Assembly (NCBI GenBank): GCA_001579985.1
Contig: LRSR01003337.1
Location: 1-38,562, forward strand
Direction: 5' to 3'
Source of the DNA: Hypsibius dujardini
Lineage: Eukaryota; Tardigrada; Eutardigrada; Parachela; Hypsibiidae
Length of the DNA stretch: 38,562 bases
In this document: positions 1 through 10,354 of the stretch, in pieces
Layout of the letters: each line of letters opens with the position of its first letter
Position numbering within the stretch: position 1 is the stretch's first letter
Made by a program: the position numbers and the translations under genes
The notes under the pieces: generated by a model
The model's database searches: none
Seen by the model: the letters and a program-made list of their open reading frames with translations, nothing else
What the model was told of the DNA's origin: nothing

Positions 1-200
1 CAGACAGACAGACAGACAGACAGACAGACAGCCAGACAGACAGACAGACAGACAGACAGGCAGACAGGCAGGCAGACAGACACACAGACAGACAGACACA
101 CAGACAGAAACACAGACAGACACACAGGCAGGCAGACAGGCAGACACACAGGCAGACACACAGGCAGACACACAGACACACAGACACAAGCAGACAGACA
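1..200. repeat. (CAGA)n / (CACAGA)n microsatellite
   Basis: The window opens inside a simple tandem array of CAGA units grading into CAGGCAGA and CACAGACA variants. The same repeat type recurs in introns across the window. The left boundary is cut by the window edge. Confidence 0.95.
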
Positions 201-292
201 GGGAAATGGTTAGACAGACTGATAGGTGGTACCATCTCCAGTTATTCGATTTCTTTGTTAACAGGCGTGGACCGGGTAAAGTTGCCTCGACA

Positions 293-628
293 ATGACCGA
301 ACCCGAACTTCTTTGTGTGAGCAACGAGACTGCCCACGACCATCGAGACGGTCGCGACACCTCTCCACGAGGTCATCTACTACCATCCCGCTCCAGTTCA
401 CGCGATCACCGTCGACCTCACAGTCGACTCAGTCGCAATCCTAGTCGCCTCTCCGTCTCGCCCGCCAACCTTACCACCTCGCAGATTCTGGAAGAGACGG
501 CCGGGCCGAAACATTTCTCCCGGCTCGAGTACGACAGCGGCCTGAGTGCATCGAAGTTTAACGGCGGCTCAACCGTCACGATTGGCTTGGCGCCTTCCGA
601 AAGTCTCAGGGACATCGTCGTCGGTTAA
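293..628 (+). CDS. Small basic, Ser/Arg-rich hypothetical protein (111 aa)
   Basis: I do not recognise this protein. The frame is open from 206, but a good 3' splice site (pyrimidine-rich tract ending in AACAG at 263) suggests the exon begins at 264, so I chose the first ATG after it, at 293. The first half is rich in Arg, Ser, His and Pro ([20 protein letters not shown]) and is probably disordered. The second half (residues about 62-111) is more mixed and ends [10 protein letters not shown]. No signal peptide or membrane segment is visible. An AATAAA at 875-880 gives a 3' UTR of about 270 bases. The upstream (non-coding or coding) exon would lie left of the CAGA array and may be outside the window. 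It could be the last exon of a longer gene. Confidence 0.45.
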   Translation: MTEPELLCVSNETAHDHRDGRDTSPRGHLLPSRSSSRDHRRPHSRLSRNPSRLSVSPANLTTSQILEETAGPKHFSRLEYDSGLSASKFNGGSTVTIGLAPSESLRDIVVG

Positions 629-874
629 TTAATTAATAGCGAATGAACTTCGTACTCCGTTTTTCGGTGCTTCCTTGTGACTGTGATATGATTTCCGTGA
701 ATCTTCCGTTCCAATTCGGCTGTGAACATTTTTTCCGGTAGTTGCGTCGCTTTTCCGTTTTCCGGTTATTTTATAGGAGGTTCTTCTTAAAATTTCCGTT
801 ATAGTTGAATTTAATACTCCAGTAGGAGCCCATCCTTTTGCTGACTTACTCGGTGAGAATCGACATAATTATAA

Positions 875-880
875 AATAAA
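875..880 (+). promoter_or_regulatory. Polyadenylation signal AATAAA
   Basis: AATAAA on the plus strand, 247 bases after the stop of the small ORF at 293-628. The stop of the minus-strand membrane protein lies at 897, so the two transcripts are convergent and their 3' ends nearly touch or overlap. Confidence 0.5.
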
Positions 881-896
881 AGTCATTAAAAAACGG

Positions 897-1353
897 TCAG
901 AGATCTTGCGATATTCCAGTGATGGGTAGAGGGTTCGTTCTATAATGGATGTACTGGCGGCGTAGGCAGACAAACAGGAAGACGTCCATGGGGATCCGAA
1001 TGAGCACCCAGGCTAGGATGTACCCGATGAGGGAACTTCGGGGACTGTACAGGGTGAATAGCTCGGTCGTTTGCTGTGCGGCCACGCAGACGTAGAGGAT
1101 AACGCAGAGGAGTCGCCATGTAAGATGGAGGGGAATGGAGAAGACCAGGGGTCTCAGTAAGGCTTTGATATTCTGCCGGGAATTTCGATTATAATTATAA
1201 TATTTTTATTTCCGACATGAAAATTGCGGGGATTCCTGTAATCACAGTAAATGTCATGTCGGCGTACCCGGATTAATCCACAGACTGCCATACTGGACAG
1301 CAGGAGATTCAGGAAAGTGAAGACTACATCCATCCAGGAGACTGCGCGTATTG
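897..1353 (-). CDS. Multi-span membrane protein, last two exons (partial)
   Basis: Two minus-strand exons join cleanly. Exon n-1 runs 1353..1268 (acceptor ...CCACAG, donor CGG|GTACG) and the last exon 1172..897 (acceptor CCCGGCAG), both ending in phase 0, separated by a 95-bp intron. They encode 120 residues with three strongly hydrophobic segments: DVVFTFLNLLLSSMAVCGLI; a second after a loop with KALLRP; and SLIGYILAWVLIRIPMDVFL; then a short polar tail RRQYIHYRTNPLPITGISQDL. The pattern (TM, short basic loop, R/K-P, long TM, extracellular loop, TM, cytosolic tail) resembles the last three spans of insect tetraspan/LAPTM-like proteins, but that is a shape match only. The first TM exon should lie further right (1400-2400); the exon here starts in phase 1 and I could not place its partner. 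Confidence 0.6.
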
Positions 1354-1841
1354 CTGTGGTTGAATAAAACGCGCAAGTTATTCTAACGCATAAATTAATA
1401 AAATACAGTTTTAGAACTAAAGGCAATATTTAAACTAACCTACAGTAAAGAAAAGAACTTTTTCGAGAGAAAAAATAAGATACGAGGCACTACAGCGTAT
1501 AAACGGTTAATGTCGCGCAAATTGAGATTTGAAAAAAATCCCACGCATCAGCGGCGTTCTTATACTTTCCGATCATTGTTCTTTACATTTTTGACTTCGA
1601 AAATCGATTATAAATTGGACAAGTAAATGCTGCAATAATTTTACTGATAAACTAAAAATTAAATTTTTAAAAATTAAAAACGAAAAAATAAACCTTGTGA
1701 CTACGTTTAATTCATATACGTCACGATTTTTGCCCTGCTTGCTTTTTCCTACGCGGCATTAAGCCTTTTACCTCGTACCTTTAAGGGTAGAGCTAATTCT
1801 AAGGTTACTTGTATCTATCGAGTTAATTTCAACAAGGATAA

Positions 1842-1889
1842 CGTCTTACCCATTAGCACGATCGGTGTCTTACCCATTAGCACGATCGG
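1842..1889. repeat. 24-bp direct duplication
   Basis: GTCTTACCCATTAGCACGAT occurs twice back to back with period 24. A recent small tandem duplication in non-coding DNA. Confidence 0.9.
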
Positions 1890-2240
1890 ATTGAATACTT
1901 CGGGGCTCTCGTAGTCGGCTGAAAAGGACCTGCAACCGAGGATCACAAGCGATCAATCAATATTCCCCTCTCCCCCTGCCCCACCAACAACGGAGAAGTC
2001 GTACCAAGTGTGCCACCAGCCGATGACCGATTGAAATATAATGTTGGCTATACATTTGGCCTGAAATTCACAAAGTAAATGGAAGATTTATCTGTCGTCT
2101 CGCAATAGGATCATATATGTGATGGGAAAGAAGAATATATCGGTACCATGTCTAAGGCAACTTGAAGGAGGCAAAAACGATGAAAAGTGAGGCTGAGCTC
2201 CTCCTGGACCCATTGCTCCAATGACCGAGCCACCCGTCCA

Positions 2241-2324
2241 TCCAATGAGGGTAACGAGTGCCGGTGGGGATGATCCCGCCCCTCCAACGAGAGTAACGAG
2301 TGCCGGTGGGGATGGTCGTCACCC
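2241..2324. repeat. 42-bp tandem duplication
   Basis: Two copies with period 42 sharing GTAACGAGTGCCGGTGGGGA. The period is a multiple of three, so minus-strand ORFs read a 14-residue repeat through it, but there is no other sign of coding. Confidence 0.85.
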
Positions 2325-2626
2325 TTCCTTTTTTTGTCGACCCATTCCGTTGGCATGTTAATTGGGACAATTAGCAGAATTTACAAAATCTCTCCACTTT
2401 TTTTAAAAGTCGAAGTTTTGGGTAATTAAAAAAAACAGTGAATCCAGTGAATCCAGTGAATCCAGTGAAGACATTTAGAGTTTGACCTCTGAAAAGCGTG
2501 CCAATTTAGCGCATGCACTATACACACCAAACGCTCTAACAACTAATTCGGACTGATTGTCTTGAAACGGTTTTTTTTTCTGTACGTCCTAGTCTCTGTA
2601 CTCCAGGAATCTAGGCCTCTTTGGAT

Positions 2627-2665
2627 GGTACTTCACAACGGTACTTCACATCGGTACTTCACAAC
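2627..2665. repeat. 13-bp x3 tandem repeat
   Basis: Three copies of GGTACTTCACAWC. A 10-bp repeat (GTGAATCCA plus one base, about three copies) lies nearby at about 2439-2469. Both are upstream of the first fucosyltransferase. Confidence 0.85.
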
Positions 2666-2880
2666 TTGTTGCACGGGACCACTCGAAGGCCCGTTGAAAA
2701 ACAATTACATGCGCTCTCGAGAGAACTGTTGATTACTGACTCTTTAAGTGGAAGATCAGTTGGTAAAAATGCATGAGTATTAACCGAGAAAATACACTGA
2801 GCATCCGGTGTCCAGAAAAAATTTGACATATTCCATGCGATGCTGCTGAAAAGTAACTCCGTGCGGCAAGGTGTGCCGTA

Positions 2881-3060
2881 CGGATTGACGACCTGGCCGG
2901 AGGCAAACTGCATGTCTACACTCACAAAGCGTGATGGCCATTATGGAATTAGCACGCTGTAGACGTGTGTCAGCAAAAAAACTTATTAAAATGTGTATAC
3001 ACATTTTATATACGCGTGTTTAGAATGTCTGCTATATTTCTCACAGATGCAATGCTATTT
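2881..3060 (+). repeat. 5' flank block shared by the two fucosyltransferase genes (copy A)
   Basis: The segment beginning CGGATTGACGACCTGGCCGG is repeated, diverged, at 6334-6550 before the second gene, including a 3' splice-site-like end just upstream of each start codon (TTTCTCACAG at 3038-3047; CTTACTAG before the B start). It probably carries the promoter and a 5' UTR intron acceptor. Confidence 0.6.
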
Positions 3061-3082
3061 TTATAATTGTTCTGAATTTAAT

Positions 3083-5438
3083 ATGATCCACAGAGTCGGA
3101 CTTGGCGGACTTTCTCATGGGTTTCCGGTGTTGTTGCTGGGATTATCCGCTTCTGTGCTGTGCACTGTTCTCTTGAGCCTGTTGCTGCTCTTTCACAACA
3201 GCGGACATTGCTGCTTAGGGCAATGCGACAGGAATGGATTACTGCAAATAGTTTGTCCAGGATACTGGTCCAATCCAGCGGCATATAGCGATAAGGCTTA
3301 CAGTCGCTGCACAAAATTAAAGGTCTGTCGTGGCATGCTCCCGATCCAAACATGGATGCAGATACACAAACACAGACACAGCCACAGACGCAGACACAGA
3401 CAAGACTCGGAAATAGACACAGACACAGCTACAAACGCAGATACAGACACAGACACAGACACAGACACAGAGACAGATATAGACACAGACACAGACACTA
3501 CACGGGCGTAGACACAGACACAGACACTACACGGCCGTAGACACTGACACAGACACAGACACAGACACAGACACAGACACAGACACAGACACAGACACAG
3601 ACACAGACACAGACACAGACACAGACACTACACGGGCGTAGACACCTACTGGACACAATTAAAAACCGGTACAGATGACTCTGCGTTGACTGTCGTTCTG
3701 CTTTACAGGATATTGCAGAGAATTTATGCAGACTTACGTTCGGACCCTGCCACATAGACAACACGGTTGCGTGTACCACGGAAATGATGCTCAACCTCAA
3801 CGCGGAAGTAAACAAAAGAACTTTGCGTGCTCAACGGAAACGAGAAAAATTTCATCTTTGGACGGAACGGCTTCGACAACATCAAGGGGCGGTCCCGAAA
3901 ACGATCGCCATCAAATTTAACTGCGGACGCTTAGGAAACTGGATGTTTCAGATGGCCAGTTTGATCGGTCTCGCAAAACGTAACCGGCGAATTCCGCTTC
4001 CATTCACTGACATCAACCAGTTCCATCAATATCACTCTTTCGGGAGTCTTGGCATGAATATTTCAACAGCTTTTCGAAGATCCCTGACGGAGTGGGATAA
4101 GTCCAATTCGACGGTCATCCGCAGAGAACGAGCACAAGGCATTTACACAGAGGCTGTCGCAAACTTGGCGAATATTTCACACGTGCCGCAGGTCCTCATT
4201 CATGGCTGCACGCAGTGTTTCAAATACTTCATCCATATGGAAAACGACATCAGGGACATCTTTTCCTTTACCGGCAGAATGTAGGAATACAACCTGTTCC
4301 TCTTAGAATCAACCCTGCCCTTTCTGTTTGGTTGATGAACCGAATTTGATTTAATTTATTTGATTGTTTATTATTCAGCTTCTCAATAATTTTTTGTTGC
4401 AAATAAAATTGATTGAATTTTAATATTTTTTCGTATTTTCATTTCCAAAAGTTTTTTACACAGTACAAAATATATGTTAGGAAAGGAAATAGGCATTTCA
4501 ACGTCTTTTTCAAAATTGTAATGAGTTGCAGTTTGTCCTAAATTCTCTCTTTATTAGAACAAAAAACAATCATTTTATTGAAATAAATTTCCTTAAACGA
4601 AATGAAAGAAGAAATTAGCCCGATCTAAAGTCAAAGCCGACTTTCATCCACTTAAATATTTTTTTAAATAAATGAAATAAGAAATTATCCTAATTTAAAA
4701 TCAAAGTTAATCTTCCCCCATTTACGTTTTTTTTAATAAAGTGAAGCAAGAAATTAACCTAATTTGAAATCAAGATGAACCTTCACCCGTTAACGTATTT
4801 GTTTTAAATAAATAAAAGCAGAAATGAACCTGCTTTGATATCGAAATCAACCTTTACCATTAATTTGATGTATTTTTCTTATTTCGATCGGGAGGTCAAA
4901 TCCCCAATCTTTTCCAAGTTAGTAAGAAATCGTTTTTGTTTTTTCCCCATATAGTTACAGGCACGCAATTAAGCGGATAGATCAAGGATTTCGCGTGAGA
5001 AGTGACTGGATACAAAACTCAGTCCCGCTTTTAGTGGGAATTCACGTGCGAAGGGGAGACTTTGCCTTACAGCAGCAGATCGATGGCGGACTCATCCCCG
5101 CCCCGTCAGAGTACTTCATGGACGCGGTTCGGTATATCGAGGCCAAAAATCGGACGGTTGTGTTTTTCATCGTCAGTGATGACTATCATTACAGCCGGAG
5201 GCTGTTTTCGGGGCATAAGTTTTACGTAGTGTCCGGCAGGGACGCGGAAGAGGATATGGCGTTGATGCAATTAATGGACATTGTTGTGACCTCGGCGGGT
5301 ACTTTTAGTTGGTGGTGTGGTTTTTCCAGTCAAGCGAAGGAAGTGATTTATTATAAGACCTGGCCCCGCCCAAACAGTATTGCCGCCGGGAGCTTTCCAC
5401 ATGACGATTATTTTCCACCGACATGGACTGGACTTTAA
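3083..5438 (+). CDS. GT11 alpha-1,2-fucosyltransferase-like protein, copy A
   Basis: Predicted Golgi type II enzyme transferring fucose from GDP-fucose to galactosides. Exons 3083-3322, 3709-4280 and 4955-5438 (phases 0 and 2) give 431 aa. Residues about 14-38 are a hydrophobic signal anchor (FPVLLLGLSASVLCTVLLSL). A Cys-rich stem follows (CPGYWSNPAAYSD). GT11 hallmarks: CGRLGNWMFQ in exon 2, VGIHVRRGD near residue 300 (the HxRRxD GDP-fucose motif), FFIVSDD, TSAGTFSWWCGF, and a C-terminal YFPPTWTGL matching the end of vertebrate FUT1/2. I start at MIHRVG because copy B aligns from the same Met and both have a splice acceptor just upstream. Intron 1 is full of CAGACA repeats; intron 2 (674 bp) is AT-rich and far longer than in copy B. 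The family is clear; the acceptor sugar is not. Confidence 0.9.
3355..3640. repeat. (CAGACA)n microsatellite in intron 1 of fucosyltransferase A
   Basis: Nearly pure ACAGAC hexamers, interrupted three times by a longer unit CACTACACGGGCGTAGACAC (near 3494, 3524 and 3624). The corresponding intron of copy B has a related but different array. Confidence 0.95.
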
Positions 5439-5443
5439 ATAAA
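5438..5443 (+). promoter_or_regulatory. Polyadenylation signal overlapping the stop codon
   Basis: The stop TAA of fucosyltransferase A shares its last A with AATAAA (CTTTAAATAAAACG). If used, the 3' UTR would be only 15-40 bases. Confidence 0.45.
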
Positions 5444-6333
5444 ACGTAACGAACTGGAAGCTCGTGTGGTCTGAGAAAAATCCCCCGACAAATCATAGAA
5501 GACTGATCAATCAGAACTCGGTGCCGGTTGTATACTAATTTAATTTTTGTTACTAATTAAACATTTTTTTTACTAATTATAATTTTTTTTAGTGATTGGA
5601 TTGTTTTTTATTAATATTAATTTTTTTACAATAGTTTTAATTTTTTTGTACTAATTTTGCCACCACAACTGTTCCATTGTTTTTTTGTAAATTTGTTGGA
5701 ACCCTCGATTTGCTATGCAAGTTCATGACTACAGTTTTGGCAAATTCAGTTATGTAGATTTTCACTTTTTTACGCATATCACAATTCAAATAATAATATA
5801 GTCAAGTATAATAATTCCATCACAAAATTCCTCTGCCGGATGAATGGAATTAAAGCACTAGTAAAGCATAAGTCGGGTGGAATCTTAGTTCATATTTCAT
5901 AGTGACACGGGACCTCAAGGAAACAAATATTGAATACATGTATGAAGCATATCTACTAACTAATAACTGATTTAAACATAATTTAAATTTAAAAAAAATA
6001 ACTCGTCAACGATGAATTATCGCTATTGCTCTTACCATTATTTTAGTTGTAAAAGCGATTCCTTATTGACTTTCCCCCTATTTATTACACATGGTCCCGT
6101 TCTCTATCCGCATGATGGGTCGTGGGTCCCATGGTTTCTGTTCAGCTATCCTTCACTCTGGCCTCTCTCCCATTCTCTCATCTAATTATAATTATTCCGA
6201 TATATTTTTGCCTTTCTGCCGGAATCAGAATTCGCAAAGTGCAAACCATTTTCGTCTTATGTTCATAACGATCTCTGTAAGAGGAATACCTGGTTTTCTA
6301 CAACACTGGTGACCTCAGCATAAACTGCAGCAA
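5444..6333. other. AT-rich intergenic spacer between the fucosyltransferase copies
   Basis: Poly-T and ACTAATT runs, no ORF with coding character, no hairpin of note. The only structured part is the shared 5' flank that begins at 6334. Confidence 0.7.
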
Positions 6334-6550
6334 CCGGATCGACGACCTGTCCGGAGGCGAAATATACTTTCACATAAATTGAGCTGACAGAACGGAGCCG
6401 ATATGTGAAGGTGTGTCTGCAAATAACCACACAACATGATTTCCTGGTTAGTTGTATTTCAGAATCTAGTTTTTTATTTTTGTTTTTCATCAGTTGCACC
6501 TCATATGCGTTATAACTATATCTTACTAGGAGTACGCATGTTGGCCTCTA
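6334..6550 (+). repeat. 5' flank block shared by the two fucosyltransferase genes (copy B)
   Basis: Begins CCGGATCGACGACCTGTCCG and aligns with 2881-3060. This shows the tandem duplication took in upstream DNA as well as the coding exons. Confidence 0.6.
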
Positions 6551-6551
6551 T

Positions 6552-8266
6552 ATGATTCAAAAGATAGGACTCGGAAGCCTTTATCAGAAGTTTCCGTTGA
6601 TTGTGTTAGGACTATCCGCTACTGTACCATGCACGGTTCTCCTGAGTTTGCTGTTATTTCAAAATACGGACCTTTGCTGCTGGGCAAAATGCGATAGAAA
6701 TGGATTACTGCAACTCGTGTGCCCAGGGTACTGGTCCAATCCGGCTGCATATAGCGATGACGCTTATAGTCGCTGTACGAAATTCAAGGTTTGTGCCTTG
6801 ATTCAGAGTCATATACAGAGATAGACACACACACACACACACACGTGCACACAAACGCAGACACAGACGCAAACGCAATCATGGACGCAGACAGAGACAC
6901 AAACATAGACACAGACGCAGACATGGACACAGACATAGACACAGACGCAGACACGGACACAGACAGACATAGACACAGGCACAGACACAGACACGAACAA
7001 AAACACAGAGCTAGACACAGGCACAGACGAATACTATAACTATCGTTTACTCTGTAGGATATTGCAGAGACCATATGCGCGTTGACAAGTGGATTCTGCC
7101 GCACAGACAACACGCTCGCGTGTAGGGCGGAAATGATTGACCGCCTCAATGCGGAAGTTATCAAAAGAACGGAACGTGCACACCGTAAGCGGCAACAACT
7201 TGGCCAATGGATAGAACAACTCCAACGGCAGCAAGGAGTCGAACCGAAAACGATCGCCATCAAATTCAACTGCGGACGCTTAGGAAACTGGATGTTCCAG
7301 ACGGCAACCCTGATTGGTCTCGCGCAACGCAACCGACGAATCCCAATTCCGTTTAACGACTCTGGCCTGGTGGATCATTATCTCGCCTTCGACAGTCTTG
7401 GCTTGAACATTTCAACTGCTTTTAGGACAAGTCCAACGGGATGGCAGTCCTTTAACTCGACCATTTTTCGGAGAGAAAAAGCGCAAGGCATTTACACAGA
7501 AACCGTCGCAAACTTGACGAATATTTCACACGTGCCGCAGGTCGTCATTCATGGCTGCACCCAGTGCTTCAAATACTTCATTCACATGGGAGATGATATC
7601 CGTGACATCTTCTCGTTCACAAACCGATGGTACTAATTAACAACTTTATTGAGTAAGGGTGATTTTTCTAAAATCTGTAAATACACTTCGATCAATTAAG
7701 ATTTCAAAATCTGCTTTGAAATCGACTTTTTCCATTTTATTTGCGCACTATTTCGGTAATTCGGGTTTGCCTTAATGTTTAGGTACGAAAGAGCCATTGA
7801 ACGGATCAGTCAGCGCTTTCGAGCACGGAGCGGCTGGACAAAAGACGGAGTCCCATTAAAAGTGGGAATCCACGTGCGAAGAGGGGATATTGCGTTGAGG
7901 AAACAGGTCGACGGCGGACTCATCCCCGCCCCGTCAGAGTACTTCATGGACGCGGTGCGCTATGTCGAGGCCAAGAATCGGTCCGCGGTGTTTTTCATCG
8001 TCAGTGATGACTATCATTACAGCCGGAAACTGTTTGCGGGATACAAGTTTTACGTATTGCCGAAGAAAAGCGCGGAAGAGGATATGGCGTTGATGCAGTT
8101 AATGGAAATTGTTGTGACCTCGGCGGGTACTTTTAGTTGGTGGTGTGGTTTTTCCAGCCAAGCGAAGGAAGTGATTTATTACAAGGCCTGGCCCCGCCCG
8201 AACAGTGACGCCGCTGGACGTTTCCCTCATGATGATTATTTTCCACCGACATGGACTGGACTGTAA
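6552..8266 (+). CDS. GT11 alpha-1,2-fucosyltransferase-like protein, copy B
   Basis: Tandem paralogue of copy A with the same role predicted: Golgi type II GDP-fucose:galactoside fucosyltransferase. Exons 6552-6788, 7058-7629 and 7783-8266 give 430 aa; exons 2 and 3 are exactly as long as in copy A (572 and 484 bp) and intron phases are identical. Signal anchor at residues about 14-37 (FPLIVLGLSATVPCTVLLSL), stem CPGYWSNPAAYSDDAYSRC, CGRLGNWMFQ, VGIHVRRGD, FFIVSDD, TSAGTFSWWCGF and terminal TWTGL are all intact, so both copies look functional. Divergence is highest in the stem (residues about 80-120) and lowest in the third exon. The split codon at the second junction gives Trp (NR-W-YERAIER) where copy A has Ile. 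Confidence 0.9.
6822..7036. repeat. (CA)n then (ACAGAC)n microsatellite in intron 1 of fucosyltransferase B
   Basis: Starts as an AC dinucleotide run and grades into degenerate ACAGACGC/ACAGACAT units. It occupies the same intron as the array in copy A, so it probably predates the gene duplication. Confidence 0.9.
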
Positions 8267-8930
8267 ATACACCCAGGAACCACTGCTGTAAATTTTGGAT
8301 AAAATTATTGTCACAATTTTTTATATCTCAAAATCAATTAAAACTAATAAGATGTGTATGAAGACATCGAAAGGGAAGAGGGCGAGTAAGGAAAGATTTT
8401 AGACCAATGGTGAAAAACGGTAAATTTATACTAATTTTATCTTCGCTTAAGAAAATGAACAAGTTTGAGTCCGGGTTCCAAGGAGAGAACCGGTTCTACG
8501 TAAAATTTGCCGCGTCTGGAGGCAAGAACTGCTGGACATTTGACCCCTGAAATGACGCTTGAATGGTTCAGGGCGTGGTTTCTGAATTCCTCTTAATGAG
8601 TAATGTAATCCTTTCCGAATGCGACGGTAGTTAAGAAGAAGAGCACTCGTCCTTTAAAAGAATATTTGTCCTTTAAAAGAGCATTTGTCTTTTCTCCAAG
8701 TACGGAGTATAGTGAAAATTTAATCATGCTTGTGAAGATGTACTGGGAACTCGTTTGTTTTGCGTTACTGGAACGAAGCATTGATTCGGTTATCATCTCC
8801 AGTGATCAATTCATACAGTATTTTTGCATTGTCAGCCGATGACTCACTCCGTTGATGTCATAAATAATGCGTATCACCCAGACGTATCACCCAGACGTTA
8901 ACATAACGCATGTAACTGATCATCACCGCA
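8267..8930. other. Intergenic spacer
   Basis: 3' flank of fucosyltransferase B and upstream of the TATA-driven gene. Contains short duplications (GTCCTTTAAAAGARYATTT twice near 8648-8688; GTATCACCCAGAC twice near 8871-8896). No gene seen. Confidence 0.7.
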
Positions 8931-8942
8931 CTACACCGCGAC

Positions 8943-8950
8943 TATATAAA
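8943..8950 (+). promoter_or_regulatory. TATA box
   Basis: TATATAAA in a GC-richer context (CGACTATATAAACCG). Transcription would be expected to start near 8970-8980, giving a 5' UTR of about 280 bases before the ATG at 9254, unless a 5' intron is present. Confidence 0.6.
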
Positions 8951-9253
8951 CCGAATCGGTCGTCGCAGTTGAAATCATTCCTTCGGATACCTCGCAATTG
9001 GAGAGCCAGCCACATCGCAACTCAAACGGACAAGGCCAATCGACGGAAAATCGTTCCAAACCCTCGCTATCAACAACATCTCCAAAAAGTTCGACCTACG
9101 CCGTGCTGTCGCAATTAGGGATCAGACATCACAAGCTTCTCTCGCAGCGTTTCTTTCGTGTATCGTCAAAGTCAACCGCAACTTCCGTCCATTATCCCGG
9201 TCGTCCCATTTGAAGTTGTCGCTTTCTTGCCTTCACACAAAAGGCACGGAAAA

Positions 9254-10354
9254 ATGACCCAGTCTCGTCGTAGCCCAAGTCCGTGTCGCCGCCCGTCTCG
9301 GCGTTCCCAATCCTTAACTCCACCGAACTCGCCCGGCTTGACCCGCCGTCGTGGTGTCGTTTTCCGTCCAGACGACAGCGTCGTCGGAAGCGAATTCCCC
9401 GATGACGGGCGCGTCCGTGTCGGCCGTGCTGACCTGCGAGATTTTCTCAACCGCGGACGCTTTCTGAGCCGTTCTCGTTCCGTTAGCCCTCGCCGTCCGT
9501 CTGAAGATCGGTTCTGGTTCAACGGAACTAGGTTTTCATTCTCAAGATCCCGCCCGGAAACTCCTCCGTACAACCAACGCTCCGACGGACCTCCGAATCG
9601 TCCGTCATTTTATCGTAGCCCTCCGTCTCCCTCCGAGTACCGAGACCTTCTCCGCTTCTCGGATGTAGCTCCTGAATTACCGTTTCCCCGTGGGCCATTT
9701 TCGCGTCACAGTCCGTTTGAATACGAGGACCTTCTCCGTTACTCCAATGTCGCTTCTGGCTATCATTCCCGTGTCGACGGATCGCCTCATCGTGCTCCCG
9801 TTCCCCGTCACCGGTCTCCCCGTCCGTTTGAATTCGAAGACCTTCGCCGTTTCTCTGACAAACCTTCCCGTCAAAGTTTCAGCTTTCTAAGTCAGCGTCC
9901 TGACCGTCCGTTCGAATTCGAGGACCTTCTCCGTTTCTCCAGCGCAGCTGCCGGTCGTCATCCTCACTCGGATGGGCCAACTCACCCTGGGTCATTTCCT
10001 CATCATCGTTCCCACCAACCGCCCGAATTCAAGGACCTTCACGGCTTCTCCCGGGATCCTCAGACCGACGGTTGGGAAAGGTTTCTGATGGACCGAGACG
10101 GACGGCCATCGCGCGATCGCTTGACACCGCTGCCACCGTTCCGGGGTGGACGTTTCAGAATGCCGACAGTTCAGTGTCCGTGTGAGTTTCCGTTACCGTT
10201 CTCATCGGAATGTGCCCGCACCTTCAGTCCCAGGCAAATGGGTGGACTGAACTACACTAACCAGATACTCGAGTACGATGAACGCTTTGCTCGCCCGGAC
10301 TGGCATGGAGCTCAACGCGGCGGATTGCGACGGAATTTCTTGCTGGGGTACTAA
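9254..10354 (+). CDS. Arg/Pro/Ser-rich internally repeated protein, intronless (366 aa)
   Basis: I recognise no family. The frame is open from 9158 without an ATG; the first ATG, in a good context (GGAAAAATGACC), is at 9254. The N-terminus is RS/SP-rich (QSRRSPSPCRRPSRRSQSL), as in nuclear RNA-binding or chromatin proteins, then VGRADLRDFLNRGRFLSRS. From residue 128 come five copies of a short acidic-hydrophobic motif: EYRDLLRFS, EYEDLLRYS, EFEDLRRFS, EFEDLLRFS and EFKDLHGFS, with first Glu at 128, 156, 193, 221 and 258, so spacing alternates 28 and 37 residues. Between them are His/Pro/Arg/Ser linkers. The C-terminus (about 300-366) is non-repetitive with two close Cys (CPCEFPLPFSSEC) and ends in NFLLGY. 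No signal peptide or TM. Codon use favours CGT/CCG, unlike the AT-rich flanks, supporting real coding. Probably a disordered scaffold with repeated short linear motifs; function unknown. Confidence 0.75.
   Translation: MTQSRRSPSPCRRPSRRSQSLTPPNSPGLTRRRGVVFRPDDSVVGSEFPDDGRVRVGRADLRDFLNRGRFLSRSRSVSPRRPSEDRFWFNGTRFSFSRSRPETPPYNQRSDGPPNRPSFYRSPPSPSEYRDLLRFSDVAPELPFPRGPFSRHSPFEYEDLLRYSNVASGYHSRVDGSPHRAPVPRHRSPRPFEFEDLRRFSDKPSRQSFSFLSQRPDRPFEFEDLLRFSSAAAGRHPHSDGPTHPGSFPHHRSHQPPEFKDLHGFSRDPQTDGWERFLMDRDGRPSRDRLTPLPPFRGGRFRMPTVQCPCEFPLPFSSECARTFSPRQMGGLNYTNQILEYDERFARPDWHGAQRGGLRRNFLLGY

Larger units (their letters stand above)
1354..2880. other. Non-coding or unresolved stretch upstream of both the membrane-protein exons and the first fucosyltransferase
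   Basis: AT-rich sequence with several short tandem duplications listed separately. It should hold the missing 5' exon(s) of the minus-strand membrane protein. A minus-strand ORF at 2356-2111 includes a hydrophobic run LTFHRFCLLQVALDM followed by a possible donor GTACCG, but its phase does not fit the next exon. No convincing gene seen. Confidence 0.5.

Noticed and set aside
3298-3815. Asp/Thr- and Val/Ser-repeat ORFs over the CAGACA arrays here and at 6784-7332, 30707-31356, 32446-32802 and 33550-33812
   Set aside because: Low-complexity translations of intronic or intergenic microsatellites; in the fucosyltransferase and GABBR1 genes they lie inside well-defined introns.
9172-9573. Minus-strand 133-residue Arg-rich ORF opposite the repeat-protein gene
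   Set aside because: Shadow of the plus-strand CGT/CCG codon bias; no start context or homology.
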